Shown: positions 50,556 to 60,353, counted from the first letter of the stretch. The stretch: 64,000 nt of DNA from CALKXV01 sp964632495 (GCA_964632495.1 CAZWDS010000007.1:8641-72640); one strand, 5' to 3'. Program-made: numbers and translations. The notes: generated by a model from the letters alone, not told the origin.

Positions 50556-52418
50556 ATGAGTGTGATGACGTCCGGTTCTGGATTGCGCCGATTTGACCGG
50601 TCGGCGTGGGTCTTGCAGAAGCGCTTGCTTCCGCTTGGTTTAGCAGGTCTTTGCACCTTCGTTGTTCTCGAACGGCTGGCTCATGTGCCTTTGGCCGACA
50701 TCACTGCCTCTTTGGGGGCTGTGACGGCTTCGCAATGGATCACGGCTGCGATCGCTACCGCGCTAAGCTTTGCCGCGGTCGGCCAGTATGATTATCTGTT
50801 TCATCGTTGGTTAAAAACAGGTGTTGGCCCACACCGTGCTGTGTTGTCCGGCGCCGCGACCATCGCGCTGGCCCAGACATTAGGGATGGGACTGGCAACC
50901 GGCACTTTGGCGCGTTGGCGCATGTTGCCCGAGATGAACGCCACGACTGCGCTGAAGATCACCAACTATGTTTCGTTCAGCTTCATGGCCGGGCTTAGCC
51001 TGTTGTCGGTCGTCGTTCTGGCCCTTCCGGGCACGGGCAATATCGGCACTTCACTGTGGTCTCTTGCGGCGGTCACTTTGATTATTGCGGCCTGCGTGAC
51101 CTCGTTGATTCAGCCGCGCTGGCTGCCGTTTCCGCTGCCGCCACTTCGAATGGCATTCCGTCTGATTGGCCTTGTCACTTTGGACGTGGCTTTTGCAGCG
51201 CTTACGCTTTGGATCTTGTTTCCGGGCGCACTACAGCCGGAATTCCCAGTTTTTCTGGCCGCCTTCACACTGGCTTTGGGGGCCGGCTTGTTGTCTGGCA
51301 CACCGGGGGGCGTCGGGCCTTTCGAATTGTGCCTGATCACCCTGTTGCCAGCAGTGCCCCAGCCTGAACTGATTGCCGCAATTCTGGCCTTTCGCCTCAT
51401 CTACTACGCACTGCCCGCGTGTTTGGCCCTTATTTTGCTGGCCTATCCAAAAGCGCCGGACACCGAAAATCTAAACCCAAACTTAGAGAGTCCACCCAAA
51501 CCCATTTCGCGGGCCGAAGCGCTTTTGTCCGATCAAGCCGGCCATCGTCTGCTTTGTACAAGCGACAGAACCTGCCTGCACGTGGCCGAGGCCAGCCAAA
51601 CCTTAGTCGCGATCGGAGATTGCGTGACGGGCGCGACCCTCAGCCCGGCCGCCTTGCAAGACTTAACAGACACCGCAAGCCAAGCATCGCTTTGGCCCGC
51701 CCTTTACAAGTGCACAGCACGCAGCGCGGCAGTGGCCCGATCCCAGGGATGGGCTACGACCGTTATTTCCGAAGAGGCCCGGATCGACACCCAAACCTAT
51801 ACGCTAAAAGTTCCCAAGCGGCGCCAACTACGGCGCAAGCTTAAGGCTGCGGAACGGGCCGGAGTGACGGTCATGCAAACCAATGCTTTGCCGATCTATG
51901 ACATGACGGCAGTGGCCAACGAATGGGCACAACGTGTGGGCGGCGAGCGCGGATTTTCCATGGGTCGGTTCTGCCCCGATCATTTGGCGCGCCAACGGTG
52001 CTATCTGGCTTATGCGAAAGGCGAACTTGTGGCTTTTGTCAGCTTTCATGTCATTTCCGAAGAGTGGACGCTGGATTTAATGCGCAGCCGCACAAACAGT
52101 GCGAATGGAACGATCCATGCGCTGATCCACCGGGCCATCGAAGACGCTGCTGCGGCAGGTGTTACTCGTCTGTCGCTGGCAGCTATGCCGTTGGAAAGCA
52201 ACACCAAACTGATGGCCGCATTGGGTGATCGCATGTCTGTACAAGGGCTTCGCCGGTTCAAAGAATGCTTCGCTCCCGACGTTCAAAAGCTATACGCCGC
52301 CGCACCAAATCGGGCCATCCTTGGCTTGGCCAGCGTGGACATCCTTTTGCGCATCATAACACCCAAAGCCACGCGCCAAGCGCCAGCGTTAGCGCCTCAA
52401 ACTGAAGGCGCCTGTTGA
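50556..52418 (+). CDS. MprF-like phosphatidylglycerol lysyltransferase-domain protein
   Basis: The 620-residue protein has about seven or eight membrane helices in the first 300 residues (flippase-like domain: LSGAATIALAQTLGMGLATG, LSGTPGGVGPFELCLITLLP). A soluble DUF2156/LPG_synthase_C domain of GNAT-like fold follows (SDQAGHRLLCTSD, WAQRVGGERGFSMGRFCPDHL, ARQRCYLAYAKGELVAFVSF). MprF moves an aminoacyl group from tRNA to phosphatidylglycerol and flips the product, lowering surface charge. Which amino acid is used is unknown. Confidence 0.85.
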   Translation: MSVMTSGSGLRRFDRSAWVLQKRLLPLGLAGLCTFVVLERLAHVPLADITASLGAVTASQWITAAIATALSFAAVGQYDYLFHRWLKTGVGPHRAVLSGAATIALAQTLGMGLATGTLARWRMLPEMNATTALKITNYVSFSFMAGLSLLSVVVLALPGTGNIGTSLWSLAAVTLIIAACVTSLIQPRWLPFPLPPLRMAFRLIGLVTLDVAFAALTLWILFPGALQPEFPVFLAAFTLALGAGLLSGTPGGVGPFELCLITLLPAVPQPELIAAILAFRLIYYALPACLALILLAYPKAPDTENLNPNLESPPKPISRAEALLSDQAGHRLLCTSDRTCLHVAEASQTLVAIGDCVTGATLSPAALQDLTDTASQASLWPALYKCTARSAAVARSQGWATTVISEEARIDTQTYTLKVPKRRQLRRKLKAAERAGVTVMQTNALPIYDMTAVANEWAQRVGGERGFSMGRFCPDHLARQRCYLAYAKGELVAFVSFHVISEEWTLDLMRSRTNSANGTIHALIHRAIEDAAAAGVTRLSLAAMPLESNTKLMAALGDRMSVQGLRRFKECFAPDVQKLYAAAPNRAILGLASVDILLRIITPKATRQAPALAPQTEGAC

Positions 52419-52424
52419 TCAGCC

Positions 52425-52922
52425 TCAGGGTGACTTCAGCTTTTCCTGCAAAGCCGTATTCACGGCGGGGGTCACGAATTTAGAGATATCACCGCCCAAC
52501 CGTGCGATCTCCTTAACCAGTTTTGACGCAATCGCCTGATGTTCGGCTTCTGCCATCAAGAATACCGTTTCAACACTGTCATCCAGCACGCGGTTCATCC
52601 CAACCATCTGATATTCATACTCGAAATCAGCCACAGCGCGCAGTCCCCGAATGATAACACCCGCGCCGACATCATTCGCACAATCAATCAAAAGGTTCTC
52701 AAACGGATGGGCAACAATCTCGCAGCCCGTCGTTTCGGAAATAACCTTACATTCCGCCTCAATCATGGCCACACGGTCTTCCAAAGAAAACAATGGACCT
52801 TTGTCCCGATTGATCGCAACGCCGATCACCAAACGATCCACCAAAACGGTCGCGCGTTTGATAATGTCCAAATGTCCAAGCGTGACCGGATCGAAGGTCC
52901 CTGGGTAAAGTCCGGTGCGCAT
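52425..52922 (-). CDS. coaD: Phosphopantetheine adenylyltransferase
   Basis: The 165-residue protein starts at 52922 with AAGGAG upstream. RTGLYPGTFDPVTLGHLDII has the TxGH nucleotidyl transfer motif, and RGLRAVADFEYEYQMVGMNR is the family core. CoaD makes dephospho-CoA from phosphopantetheine in the cytoplasm. It is convergent with the MprF-like gene (six bases between stops). Confidence 0.95.
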   Translation of the reverse strand: MRTGLYPGTFDPVTLGHLDIIKRATVLVDRLVIGVAINRDKGPLFSLEDRVAMIEAECKVISETTGCEIVAHPFENLLIDCANDVGAGVIIRGLRAVADFEYEYQMVGMNRVLDDSVETVFLMAEAEHQAIASKLVKEIARLGGDISKFVTPAVNTALQEKLKSP

Positions 52923-53019
52923 TGAAGTCTCCTTGGGCAGCCATGTCGGTGATTGCTGCCATGGTCCGACCCGCACCACAAGAGGCGCGATGCGTTCTGT
53001 TCGGACGCAAAACCTTGGA

Positions 53020-53451
53020 TCAAAACCCTTTGATCATATCCTCAAGCGCATGTTTTTCCATCGAAAGTTCGCTCAATCTCGCCTTCACAACGTCCCCGAT
53101 CGAAATCAGACCAATCATTTTTGCGCCCTCTATGACCGGCATATGGCGGAACCGTCCCGAGGTCATTTTTTCAAGCACATGGTCCGTCGTGTCCTCGGGC
53201 GTGCAAGAAATCAGACTGCGCGTCATCAGGTCCGATACCGTATCTTTCAGACATCCTTCGCCTCGGCGTCCCAGTTCACGCACGATATCACGTTCCGACA
53301 AAATGCCATCCGGTGCGTCACTCGAAGCGACCACAACCGCACCGATCTTCTTTTCCGATAAAAGCCGCGCCGCGTCCGACACAGGCGCCTCTGGCGCAAT
53401 GGTGACGACGTCCGTGCCGCCCTTCATTCCAAGGATTTGACGCACAAGCAT
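53020..53451 (-). CDS. CBS-domain pair protein
   Basis: The 143-residue protein starts at 53451, six bases after GGAGG. Two CBS domains fill it: VVTIAPEAPVSDAARLLSEK with VVVASSDAPDGILSERDIVREL, and SLISCTPEDTTDHVLEKMTS with MPVIEGAKMIGLISIGDVVK. Such stand-alone pairs bind adenine nucleotides and regulate other proteins; the target is unknown. It lies between coaD and a LysR regulator on the same strand. Confidence 0.88.
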   Translation of the reverse strand: MLVRQILGMKGGTDVVTIAPEAPVSDAARLLSEKKIGAVVVASSDAPDGILSERDIVRELGRRGEGCLKDTVSDLMTRSLISCTPEDTTDHVLEKMTSGRFRHMPVIEGAKMIGLISIGDVVKARLSELSMEKHALEDMIKGF

Positions 53452-53508
53452 TTGAGGCCTCCAATGACTTCTTAATAAGCCAAGCGTCCCATCCGGCGAC
53501 ACAGTCTG

Positions 53509-54396
53509 TCAAGCATGCTGACGTTCGCCCAACTGCCGCCGCATCCCTTCGACCAAAGCGGCAGCGAACCGGTTCAAGCGTTCGACACGCGCATCATCCG
53601 CGTGCCGCACAAGCCAAAACGTACGTTTTAATTCAATGTTTTGCGGCAAAATCCGCTGCAGCTCGGGCGCATCATTCAAAGCAAAGTCATGCACCACCCC
53701 AATGCCCGCACCGGCTTTTAGAAAACCCAATTGAACCGACACAAGGTTAGACGCCAGATTGACTTGGGTGAGACCCAGTTCCGCCAAATAGTCCAACTCG
53801 CGGTCAAAGATCATGTCGGGGATATAACCAATCACGGAATGGTCTTTCAGAGCGGCCTTGTCCGCAATTGGGCCGTAAGCCGCCAGATAGTCCTTCGAGG
53901 CCGCCAAATGCAGGCGATAATCGGCAATCTTTTGAATGCGCAAACGCGCGTTTTGCGGACGCGACACGCCGATGGCGAGGTCTGCTTCGCGTTTCGACAG
54001 ATTAAACACCCGCGGCAAGGCGACGATCTGCACTTCAAGGCCCTGATTTTTCTTCACAATATCCGAGATGACCGAAGGCAATAAGAACGTCGCGCAACCA
54101 TCCGGCGCCCCCAGACGAATGGTGCCAGTCAACCCCGCGTCCTGCCCGCGCACTTCGGATGTCACGCCGCTCATCGTCTGCTCCATGTTTTCCGCATGGG
54201 CCAAAAGCCGTTCACCCGCCGAGGTCAGCACATAGCCTTGGGGAGATTTCACGAACAGCACGCTTTCTGCATCCCGTTCCAGCCGCGCAACCCGTCGCCC
54301 CACCGTCGCCGCATCCAGCCTCAACGCCTTAGCTGCGCCGGTCAGGCTTTCCTCTCGCGCGACAGACAGGAAAATTCGCAGATCATCCCAGTTCAT
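53509..54396 (-). CDS. LysR-family transcriptional regulator
   Basis: The 295-residue protein starts at 54396, with AAGGCGG upstream. The N-terminal helix-turn-helix reads SLTGAAKALRLDAATVGRRVARLERDA, and the effector domain covers about 90-290. It is divergent from mmsA with 102 bases between, the classical arrangement for a LysR protein that controls its neighbour. A ten-base palindrome TTTTGCAAAA at 54416-54425 lies in that spacer and may be part of the operator. Confidence 0.9.
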   Translation of the reverse strand: MNWDDLRIFLSVAREESLTGAAKALRLDAATVGRRVARLERDAESVLFVKSPQGYVLTSAGERLLAHAENMEQTMSGVTSEVRGQDAGLTGTIRLGAPDGCATFLLPSVISDIVKKNQGLEVQIVALPRVFNLSKREADLAIGVSRPQNARLRIQKIADYRLHLAASKDYLAAYGPIADKAALKDHSVIGYIPDMIFDRELDYLAELGLTQVNLASNLVSVQLGFLKAGAGIGVVHDFALNDAPELQRILPQNIELKRTFWLVRHADDARVERLNRFAAALVEGMRRQLGERQHA

Positions 54397-54415
54397 TTCC
54401 GCCTTGTCCTTGCGT

Positions 54416-54425
54416 TTTTGCAAAA
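54416..54425. promoter_or_regulatory. Palindrome between LysR gene and mmsA
   Basis: TTTTGCAAAA is a perfect ten-base palindrome 20 bases from the lysR start codon and 74 from that of mmsA. A LysR-type T-N11-A site could include it. TTGACA at 54431-54436 is a fair -35 box but lacks a well-placed -10. Confidence 0.35.
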
Positions 54426-54498
54426 CCCTTTTGACAAACTGCCGCTTTTCCATTCGCCCCGCCAGCCCTATTGTCCCGACAACTCAAGGGAGGATTCC

Positions 54499-55998
54499 AT
54501 GGAAGAGCTCAGCCACTATATCAACGGAGTGCACGTCAAAGGCACATCCGGTCAGTTCGCCGACGTGTTCAACCCGGCCACGGGCGAAGTGCAGGCCAAG
54601 GTGCCGCTGGCATCGGTGGAAGAAATGGACGAGGCTATCGCCAAAGCCGCCGAGGCACAGGTGGCCTGGGGCGCAACCAACCCGCAACGCCGCGCACGCG
54701 TGATGATGGCTTTTGGTCAACTCATCAATGAAAACATGGACAAATTGGCCGAACTGGTCAGCCGCGAACACGGCAAAACCCTGCCCGACGGACGCGGCGA
54801 TGTTCAGCGCGGTCTTGAGGTGGTCGAGGTCTGCATGGGCGCGCCCGCCATGTTGAAAGGCGAGTTCACCAACGATGGCGGCCCCGGCATTGATCTTTAT
54901 TCCATGCGTCAGCCCTTGGGCGTGGTCGCGGGCATCACGCCCTTCAACTTCCCGGCGATGATCCCCTTGTGGAAGATGGCACCGGCGATTTCCTGCGGCA
55001 ATGCAATGATCCTGAAACCCTCCGAACGCTGCCCTTCAACCTCGCTGATGCTGGCGGAATTATTGACCGAAGCGGGACTGCCTGACGGAGTTTTGCAAGT
55101 GGTGAATGGCGACAAACTGGCGGTTGATGCTCTGCTTGACCATGAAACGATCCAGGCCGTCGGCTTTGTCGGCTCGACTCCGATCGCGCAATACATCTAT
55201 GGACGTGCGGCGAACAACGGCAAACGCGCACAGTGCTTTGGCGGCGCGAAAAACCACATGATCATTATGCCCGACGCCGATATGGATAAGGCCGCCGACG
55301 CGCTTGTGGGCGCAGGCTTCGGCGCTGCTGGCGAACGTTGCATGGCCATTTCGGTCGCGGTGCCTGTTGGCGAAGGCACTGCCGACGCCCTGCGTGATCG
55401 TCTGATCCCGCGGATCGAAAACCTGAAGATCGGCCCTTACACGGCTGGCGATGAAATCGACTTCGGCCCCGTCATCACCAAGGCCAGCAAGGACCGGATC
55501 AACGGGCTGGTGGAAAGCGGCGTCGAACAGGGCGCAGATCTTGTCGTCGACGGGCGCGGGTTTTCGATGCAAGGCTATGAAGACGGGTTCTTTGTCGGCG
55601 CATCCTTCTTCGACAACGTCACCCCCGACATGGACATCTATAAAGAAGAGATCTTCGGCCCCGTCCTCAGCCAAGTCCGCACCGAAAACTACGAAGAAGC
55701 GCTTAAGCTGACCATGGACAACCCTTATGGCAACGGAACCGCGATCTTCACGGCCGATGGCGACACGGCGCGCGATTTCGCAAACCGGGTGAACGTCGGC
55801 ATGGTCGGCATCAACTTCCCGATCCCTGTGCCCCTGTCCTATCACACCTTTGGCGGTTGGAAAAAATCGGCCTTCGGTGACCTCAACCAATACGGCCCCG
55901 ACGCGTTCCGTTTTTACACAAAAACCAAAACCGTCACCGCACGCTGGTTCTCGGGCATCAAAGAGGGTGGCGAATTTGCCTTCAAAGCGATGGATTAA
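54499..55998 (+). CDS. mmsA: CoA-acylating methylmalonate-semialdehyde dehydrogenase
   Basis: The protein has 499 residues from the ATG at 54499 after GGGAGGA. The aldehyde dehydrogenase blocks are clear: VVAGITPFNFPAMIPLWKMA, GFVGSTPIAQYIYGRA, FGGAKNHMIIMPDADMD and the catalytic Cys in GAAGERCMAISVAVPVG. The short CoA-acylating form has Cys without the usual general-base Glu region. It converts methylmalonate semialdehyde to propionyl-CoA in valine breakdown, and malonate semialdehyde to acetyl-CoA. A LysR gene next to it is the likely regulator. Confidence 0.94.
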   Translation: MEELSHYINGVHVKGTSGQFADVFNPATGEVQAKVPLASVEEMDEAIAKAAEAQVAWGATNPQRRARVMMAFGQLINENMDKLAELVSREHGKTLPDGRGDVQRGLEVVEVCMGAPAMLKGEFTNDGGPGIDLYSMRQPLGVVAGITPFNFPAMIPLWKMAPAISCGNAMILKPSERCPSTSLMLAELLTEAGLPDGVLQVVNGDKLAVDALLDHETIQAVGFVGSTPIAQYIYGRAANNGKRAQCFGGAKNHMIIMPDADMDKAADALVGAGFGAAGERCMAISVAVPVGEGTADALRDRLIPRIENLKIGPYTAGDEIDFGPVITKASKDRINGLVESGVEQGADLVVDGRGFSMQGYEDGFFVGASFFDNVTPDMDIYKEEIFGPVLSQVRTENYEEALKLTMDNPYGNGTAIFTADGDTARDFANRVNVGMVGINFPIPVPLSYHTFGGWKKSAFGDLNQYGPDAFRFYTKTKTVTARWFSGIKEGGEFAFKAMD

Positions 55999-56058
55999 AG
56001 GAAACCGGCCAATTTAACTCAAATTGTCCTTCATCTCTTTTCAAAATACGCAAACTGG

Positions 56059-56085
56059 ACGCCGCCTGCCACGGGCGGCGTTTTT
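56059..56085 (+). terminator. Rho-independent terminator after mmsA
   Basis: An eight-base stem ACGCCGCC/GGCGGCGT with loop TGCCACG, followed by TTTTT. It separates mmsA from the hisC operon. Confidence 0.85.
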
Positions 56086-56166
56086 CGTCCGACGAACCCA
56101 AGTCCTAAAAGCCCAAGTCCTAAAAGACTGGCACGCCAGACCCGGCCCCGCTAAAAGCGGCGGGCA

Positions 56167-57255
56167 ATGACAAAAATGATCTCACCCAAGCCCGGCGTCG
56201 GCCGGATCGCGCTCTATCAGGGCGGCGCCAGCACGTTGGAAGGCCGCGATGATGTGTTGAAGCTGTCGTCCAACGAAAATCCCTTCGGTGTGCCCGAAGC
56301 CGCACGCGCCGCGATTGCGGCCTCGGCGGACACGTTGCACCGCTATCCGCCCACAGATCACGCCAGCCTACGCGCTGCCATTGCCGAAACCCATGGGCTG
56401 GATGCGGACCGGATCATATGCGGCGCAGGCTCGGACGAGGTGATCGCATTCCTGTGTCAGGCCTACGCCGGTGAGGGCACCGAGGTGATCTACACCCAAC
56501 ACGGGTTTTCGATGTACAAGATTTCGGCCTTCGCTTCGGGGGCGACGCCTGTTGAAGTGACGGAACGCGACCGGCAAGTTGATGTCGACGCCATTTTGGG
56601 CGGTGTGACGGACAATACACGGCTGGTGTTCATCGCCAATCCAGCGAACCCAACCGGCACAATGATCGGCAGCAATGAAACAGCGCGATTGGCGGCTGAA
56701 CTGCCCGAGAACGTGATCCTGGTGCTGGACGGGGCCTATGCGGAATACGTTGACGGATTTGACGGAAGCGCTGCCCTTGTTGAGCAGCGCGACAACGTTG
56801 TGATGACCCGCACGTTTTCAAAACTCTACGGGCTTGGCGGTCTACGGATCGGCTGGGGCTATGGACCGAAACCGATCATCGACAACCTGAACCGGGTCCG
56901 CGGGCCATTCAACTTGTCGAACACACAGCTTGCCGCCGCCGAAGCAGCCATTCGCGACCGGGACTGGGCTGCACGATGTCTGGCTGAAAACCAAAAAAAC
57001 CGCGCGACGCTGGCGCAAGGCCTTGCAGAACTTGGAGTCACTTCAGATGCCTCCAGCGCCAATTTCATTCTGGCCCGTTTCGCAGACGAACCCGAAGCCA
57101 ACGCCTGCGAAGCAGCCTTTCGCGAGGATGGTATTTTGGTGCGCAAAGTCGGCGGCTATGGCCTGCCCCAGTGTCTTCGCATTACCGTCGGCAGCGACAC
57201 AGATTGCGCCCGCGTGATCGCAACAGTGCGCCGCTTCAGAGAGACCCAATCATGA
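56167..57255 (+). CDS. hisC: Histidinol-phosphate aminotransferase
   Basis: The 362-residue aminotransferase has LSSNENPFGVPEAARAAI, FIANPANPTGTMI, VLDGAYAEYV and the PLP Lys in TRTFSKLYGLGGLRIGW. HisC forms histidinol phosphate, and this type often also acts on aromatic keto acids. Here it overlaps tyrA by four bases, so it may serve tyrosine or phenylalanine synthesis as well. Confidence 0.92.
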   Translation: MTKMISPKPGVGRIALYQGGASTLEGRDDVLKLSSNENPFGVPEAARAAIAASADTLHRYPPTDHASLRAAIAETHGLDADRIICGAGSDEVIAFLCQAYAGEGTEVIYTQHGFSMYKISAFASGATPVEVTERDRQVDVDAILGGVTDNTRLVFIANPANPTGTMIGSNETARLAAELPENVILVLDGAYAEYVDGFDGSAALVEQRDNVVMTRTFSKLYGLGGLRIGWGYGPKPIIDNLNRVRGPFNLSNTQLAAAEAAIRDRDWAARCLAENQKNRATLAQGLAELGVTSDASSANFILARFADEPEANACEAAFREDGILVRKVGGYGLPQCLRITVGSDTDCARVIATVRRFRETQS

Positions 57256-58169
57256 CCATCCCCTACAAACGCGTGGCCTTGATCGGCCTTGGCCTGATTG
57301 CGTCGTCCATGGCCCACGCCATGCGCCGCGCCGGGTATGAAGGCGAAATCGTGGGCACGGCCCGGTCAGAACAGACCCGCGATGCAGCGCGCGAATTGGG
57401 GTTTTGTGACCGCATCACTGACACACCCGCCGAAGCCGTGGAAGGCGCAGATCTGATCGTTCTGGCCATTCCGGTTGGTGCCATGGAGACCGTGACGAAG
57501 GACATCGCGCCTCATTTGGCACCGGGCGCTACGGTGACCGACGTCGGCTCGGTCAAACGAGCGGTCTTAAACGCTGTCATGCCTCATCTGCCAGACGGCG
57601 TGCATTTCGTCGGCGGCCATCCGATGGCCGGAACCGAGCATTCGGGTCCAAACTCGGGCTTTGCCGAGTTGTTCGATAACCGTTGGTGCCTGATTGTTCC
57701 GCCGGAAGGTGCCGACGCCGATGCCGTGGCCCGGGTCGAGACGTTTTGGCAGGCGCTTGGCGCCAACGTTGATCACATGGATCCGGACCACCACGACATC
57801 GTTTGTGTTGTCGTCAGCCATGCGCCGCACCTCATTGCCTATACGATGGTCGGCGTGGCCGATGATCTTCGGCGCGTGACCGATAGCGAAGTGATCAAGT
57901 ACTCGGCTGCGGGTTTCCGTGATTTCACCCGGATTGCCGCCAGTGACCCGACGATGTGGCGCGATGTGTTCATGAACAACAAAGACGCCACTTTGGAAAT
58001 TCTGGGGCGTTTCACCGAAGAGCTTTTCGCCTTGCAACGGGCCATTCGCACAGGCGACGGCGACCATTTGCACGACTATTTCACCCGTACCCGCGCCATC
58101 CGTCGCGGCATTATCGAGGCGGGTCAGGACACCGATGCGCCTGACTTTGGCCGGGGAACAACACGATGA
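57252..58169 (+). CDS. tyrA: Prephenate (arogenate) dehydrogenase
   Basis: The 305-residue protein starts at 57252 inside the hisC stop (ATGA). NAD-binding turn VALIGLGLIASSMAHAMRRAG, then DVGSVKRAVL and FVGGHPMAGTEHSG are family blocks. The conserved His of GGHPMAGTEHSG is in the active site. It makes 4-hydroxyphenylpyruvate or tyrosine. It overlaps the extensin gene by four bases. Confidence 0.93.
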   Translation: MTIPYKRVALIGLGLIASSMAHAMRRAGYEGEIVGTARSEQTRDAARELGFCDRITDTPAEAVEGADLIVLAIPVGAMETVTKDIAPHLAPGATVTDVGSVKRAVLNAVMPHLPDGVHFVGGHPMAGTEHSGPNSGFAELFDNRWCLIVPPEGADADAVARVETFWQALGANVDHMDPDHHDIVCVVVSHAPHLIAYTMVGVADDLRRVTDSEVIKYSAAGFRDFTRIAASDPTMWRDVFMNNKDATLEILGRFTEELFALQRAIRTGDGDHLHDYFTRTRAIRRGIIEAGQDTDAPDFGRGTTR

Positions 58170-58747
58170 AATCGAAGACTTTGGCTTTTGCACTCGCTCT
58201 GCTTCTTGCAGCCTGCGGCAACGATAGCGAAGACAACAACATCAACAGGGCAGGCCTTGAAGCCGTGAAGCTGGGCAATGTGCCCGGTCCGGGAGCTTGT
58301 GGCGTGTCGAATGCCTATGGCGTCGCATCGGTTGCCGGTGTGCGTTTGTCGCAAAGAGCGACGATCGGTAAAAAGACTCTGGACCGGTTAGAGCGTTGGC
58401 TGCGCCAAGACGCTATTCCCGCCATCGGCAACAAGGGGGGCGGATTGGTTGGGATCAGTGTGCCGTCTCACTATGCTTGCCGCACCCGGAACAGTCTGCC
58501 CGGTGCGCGATTGTCGGAACATGCCAAGGGCAATGCGATTGATATTTCGGCGTTTATTCTAGCCGATGGCACACGGCTGACCGTGCTGAATGACTGGAAT
58601 GGACCGAACAGTGGCTTGATGCGCAAACTGCATTCCAGCGCCTGTGGGCCTTTCGGAACCGTTTTGGGCCCGAACAGTGATCGCTTTCACCAGGATCATT
58701 TCCACTTCGACGTGGCTGATTACAGAAGTGGGCCCTACTGCCGCTAG
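58166..58747 (+). CDS. Extensin-family lipoprotein
   Basis: The 193-residue protein has a lipoprotein signal ending LLAACGN (Cys17). The extensin-like C-terminal domain (PF06904 type) shows PGACGVSNAYGVASVAG, LPGARLSEHAKGNAIDISAF and DRFHQDHFHFDVADY, with His and Asp spaced like a metal site of D,D-peptidases. A role in peptidoglycan or cell-surface metabolism is likely. It overlaps tyrA by four bases, odd company for an envelope protein. Confidence 0.88.
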   Translation: MKSKTLAFALALLLAACGNDSEDNNINRAGLEAVKLGNVPGPGACGVSNAYGVASVAGVRLSQRATIGKKTLDRLERWLRQDAIPAIGNKGGGLVGISVPSHYACRTRNSLPGARLSEHAKGNAIDISAFILADGTRLTVLNDWNGPNSGLMRKLHSSACGPFGTVLGPNSDRFHQDHFHFDVADYRSGPYCR

Positions 58748-58752
58748 GTCGC

Positions 58753-59745
58753 CTATCGGATCACCAAACGGGGCGCATCGCCCAAGGGGATCAAACCTAG
58801 GCTGATCCCGCCGCCCGAAAACACTAAAGGCACATCAAGAACATCGCCGGGCCCCACCAAAAGGCCCAACCCTGTTTCGACCGAGGATCGCATGCCCAAG
58901 GGCAACCACCCCATGGATTCTGCCATGTCTAAAATCTTGCGCCAATCTTCCGCTCTGACCGTGATCTGGCCTTCCGGTATGCCCAAGTCATCCACATCAA
59001 GCTGACCCGCCGCCCGGAAATCCACGGTGCCCCATCTGGCAGACAGATCCTTCAGATCAATCCGCGTCACCTGCGGGCGCGCGTCTTCAAGAGCCAACCG
59101 ATCCCAAGGTGCTGTGAACGACAAAACGGCGTCCGTCCTAAGGCTTGTCACAGTCTCGGGCAGCAATCCCGCCGGATCCAGTGCGCGCCGGGCCTCTTTG
59201 GTTGGGACCAATCCTAAAAACTCGGCACCGACGCGATAGGTGTGGTTTGGCTCGGGCAGTTTTTCCACCGCTATGCGTCCATCTACCAACGACAAATCCT
59301 CGCCTCTGGACGACGTGGCGGTCAGATTTGAGGCGACAACACGCGTCCGGTCCAAGCCAAGCTCAGTCGAGGCTTCCAAAAAGAGTGACGCGCGCGCATC
59401 TTCATGGGTAATGGTCACAGTTTGGAATGGGGTCGAGAAACGATGCTCGTTCGGCAAAACGGCAATCACTTGGTGCGGTTTGTAAGCGAGCGACAAGAAT
59501 TGCACGAAAGGGGCCGACCAAGCGATCCCAGTCTCGGGGTCTGCCAAGGCAACATCGCTGATCGTCGTGTCAAACCGGTTCGGAAACCCGCGCGTTTTCA
59601 GCTCGGTATACTCGGCAACCCAGCCTTCGTCCTGACGCTCATCAAGCCAAGACGACAGGCCTTGTTCATAGGCACCCTGCCCGAAGGCCCACCAGACCAT
59701 CCAGATCAACGATCCCACCAGAAATACGACAACCAGACGCAGCAT
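58753..59745 (-). CDS. DUF2125 envelope protein
   Basis: The 330-residue protein has an N-terminal membrane helix (MLRLVVVFLVGSLIWMVWWA) and a large periplasmic part with the DUF2125 pattern: TELKTRGFPNRFDTTISDV, AWSAPFVQFLSLAYKPHQVI and VASNLTATSSRGEDLSLVDG. The beta-rich part recalls AsmA-like lipid-handling proteins, but that is a guess. It is convergent with the extensin gene. Confidence 0.82.
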   Translation of the reverse strand: MLRLVVVFLVGSLIWMVWWAFGQGAYEQGLSSWLDERQDEGWVAEYTELKTRGFPNRFDTTISDVALADPETGIAWSAPFVQFLSLAYKPHQVIAVLPNEHRFSTPFQTVTITHEDARASLFLEASTELGLDRTRVVASNLTATSSRGEDLSLVDGRIAVEKLPEPNHTYRVGAEFLGLVPTKEARRALDPAGLLPETVTSLRTDAVLSFTAPWDRLALEDARPQVTRIDLKDLSARWGTVDFRAAGQLDVDDLGIPEGQITVRAEDWRKILDMAESMGWLPLGMRSSVETGLGLLVGPGDVLDVPLVFSGGGISLGLIPLGDAPRLVIR

Positions 59746-59786
59746 CCGCTCTTTCCTTGACCCACAGGGGCTGTTTTAAGGCGGCC

Positions 59787-60353
59787 ATGACAGAAGAGAA
59801 AGTCTTTGATCAACACCCGCTTTGGGTCTTTGGCTATGCATCGCTTTTGTGGAACCCGGGATTTCCCGTTGTGGAAGAACGTTTGGCAGAGTTGTCTGGC
59901 TACCATCGGTCGTTCTGCATGCGCTCGATCCATCATCGCGGCACAGAAAACGACCCAGGATTGGTTCTGGCTTTGGACGCGATGTCGGGTGCAACCTGTC
60001 AAGGGCTTGCGCTTAGGGTCAAAGACGGGGCCGAGGCCGAAACGATACAGTATCTGCGCGAACGAGAGTTGGTGTCGTCTGCCTATCTGGAACGCCTTGT
60101 GCCATTGACCGTGGATGATGGCACCCGCATCACGGCACTGGCCTATGTGATCGATCCTGATCACGTTCAATACGCAGCGCATCTGTCGCTGGAAGAGCAA
60201 GCCCAGATCATCGCCCATGCGGTCGGGGGACGCGGACCGAATACAGAGTACCTGTGGAACACCACAGATCATCTGCTTCAGATGGGCGTTAAGGACACGG
60301 ATCTGGAGTGGCTTTCAGACCGTGTACGCTCTCTTTGCAAAAGCGGAAAATGA
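59787..60353 (+). CDS. ChaC-type gamma-glutamylcyclotransferase
   Basis: The 188-residue protein starts at 59787 after AAGGCGG. It has the family start WVFGYASLLWNPGFPVVEER, then HRSFCMRSIHHRGTEND and ISSA-like ELVSSAYLERLVPL. ChaC cleaves glutathione to 5-oxoproline and Cys-Gly. The catalytic Glu is probably in the ERELVSSAY region. It stands alone between a divergent DUF2125 gene and the motor pair. Confidence 0.88.
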   Translation: MTEEKVFDQHPLWVFGYASLLWNPGFPVVEERLAELSGYHRSFCMRSIHHRGTENDPGLVLALDAMSGATCQGLALRVKDGAEAETIQYLRERELVSSAYLERLVPLTVDDGTRITALAYVIDPDHVQYAAHLSLEEQAQIIAHAVGGRGPNTEYLWNTTDHLLQMGVKDTDLEWLSDRVRSLCKSGK

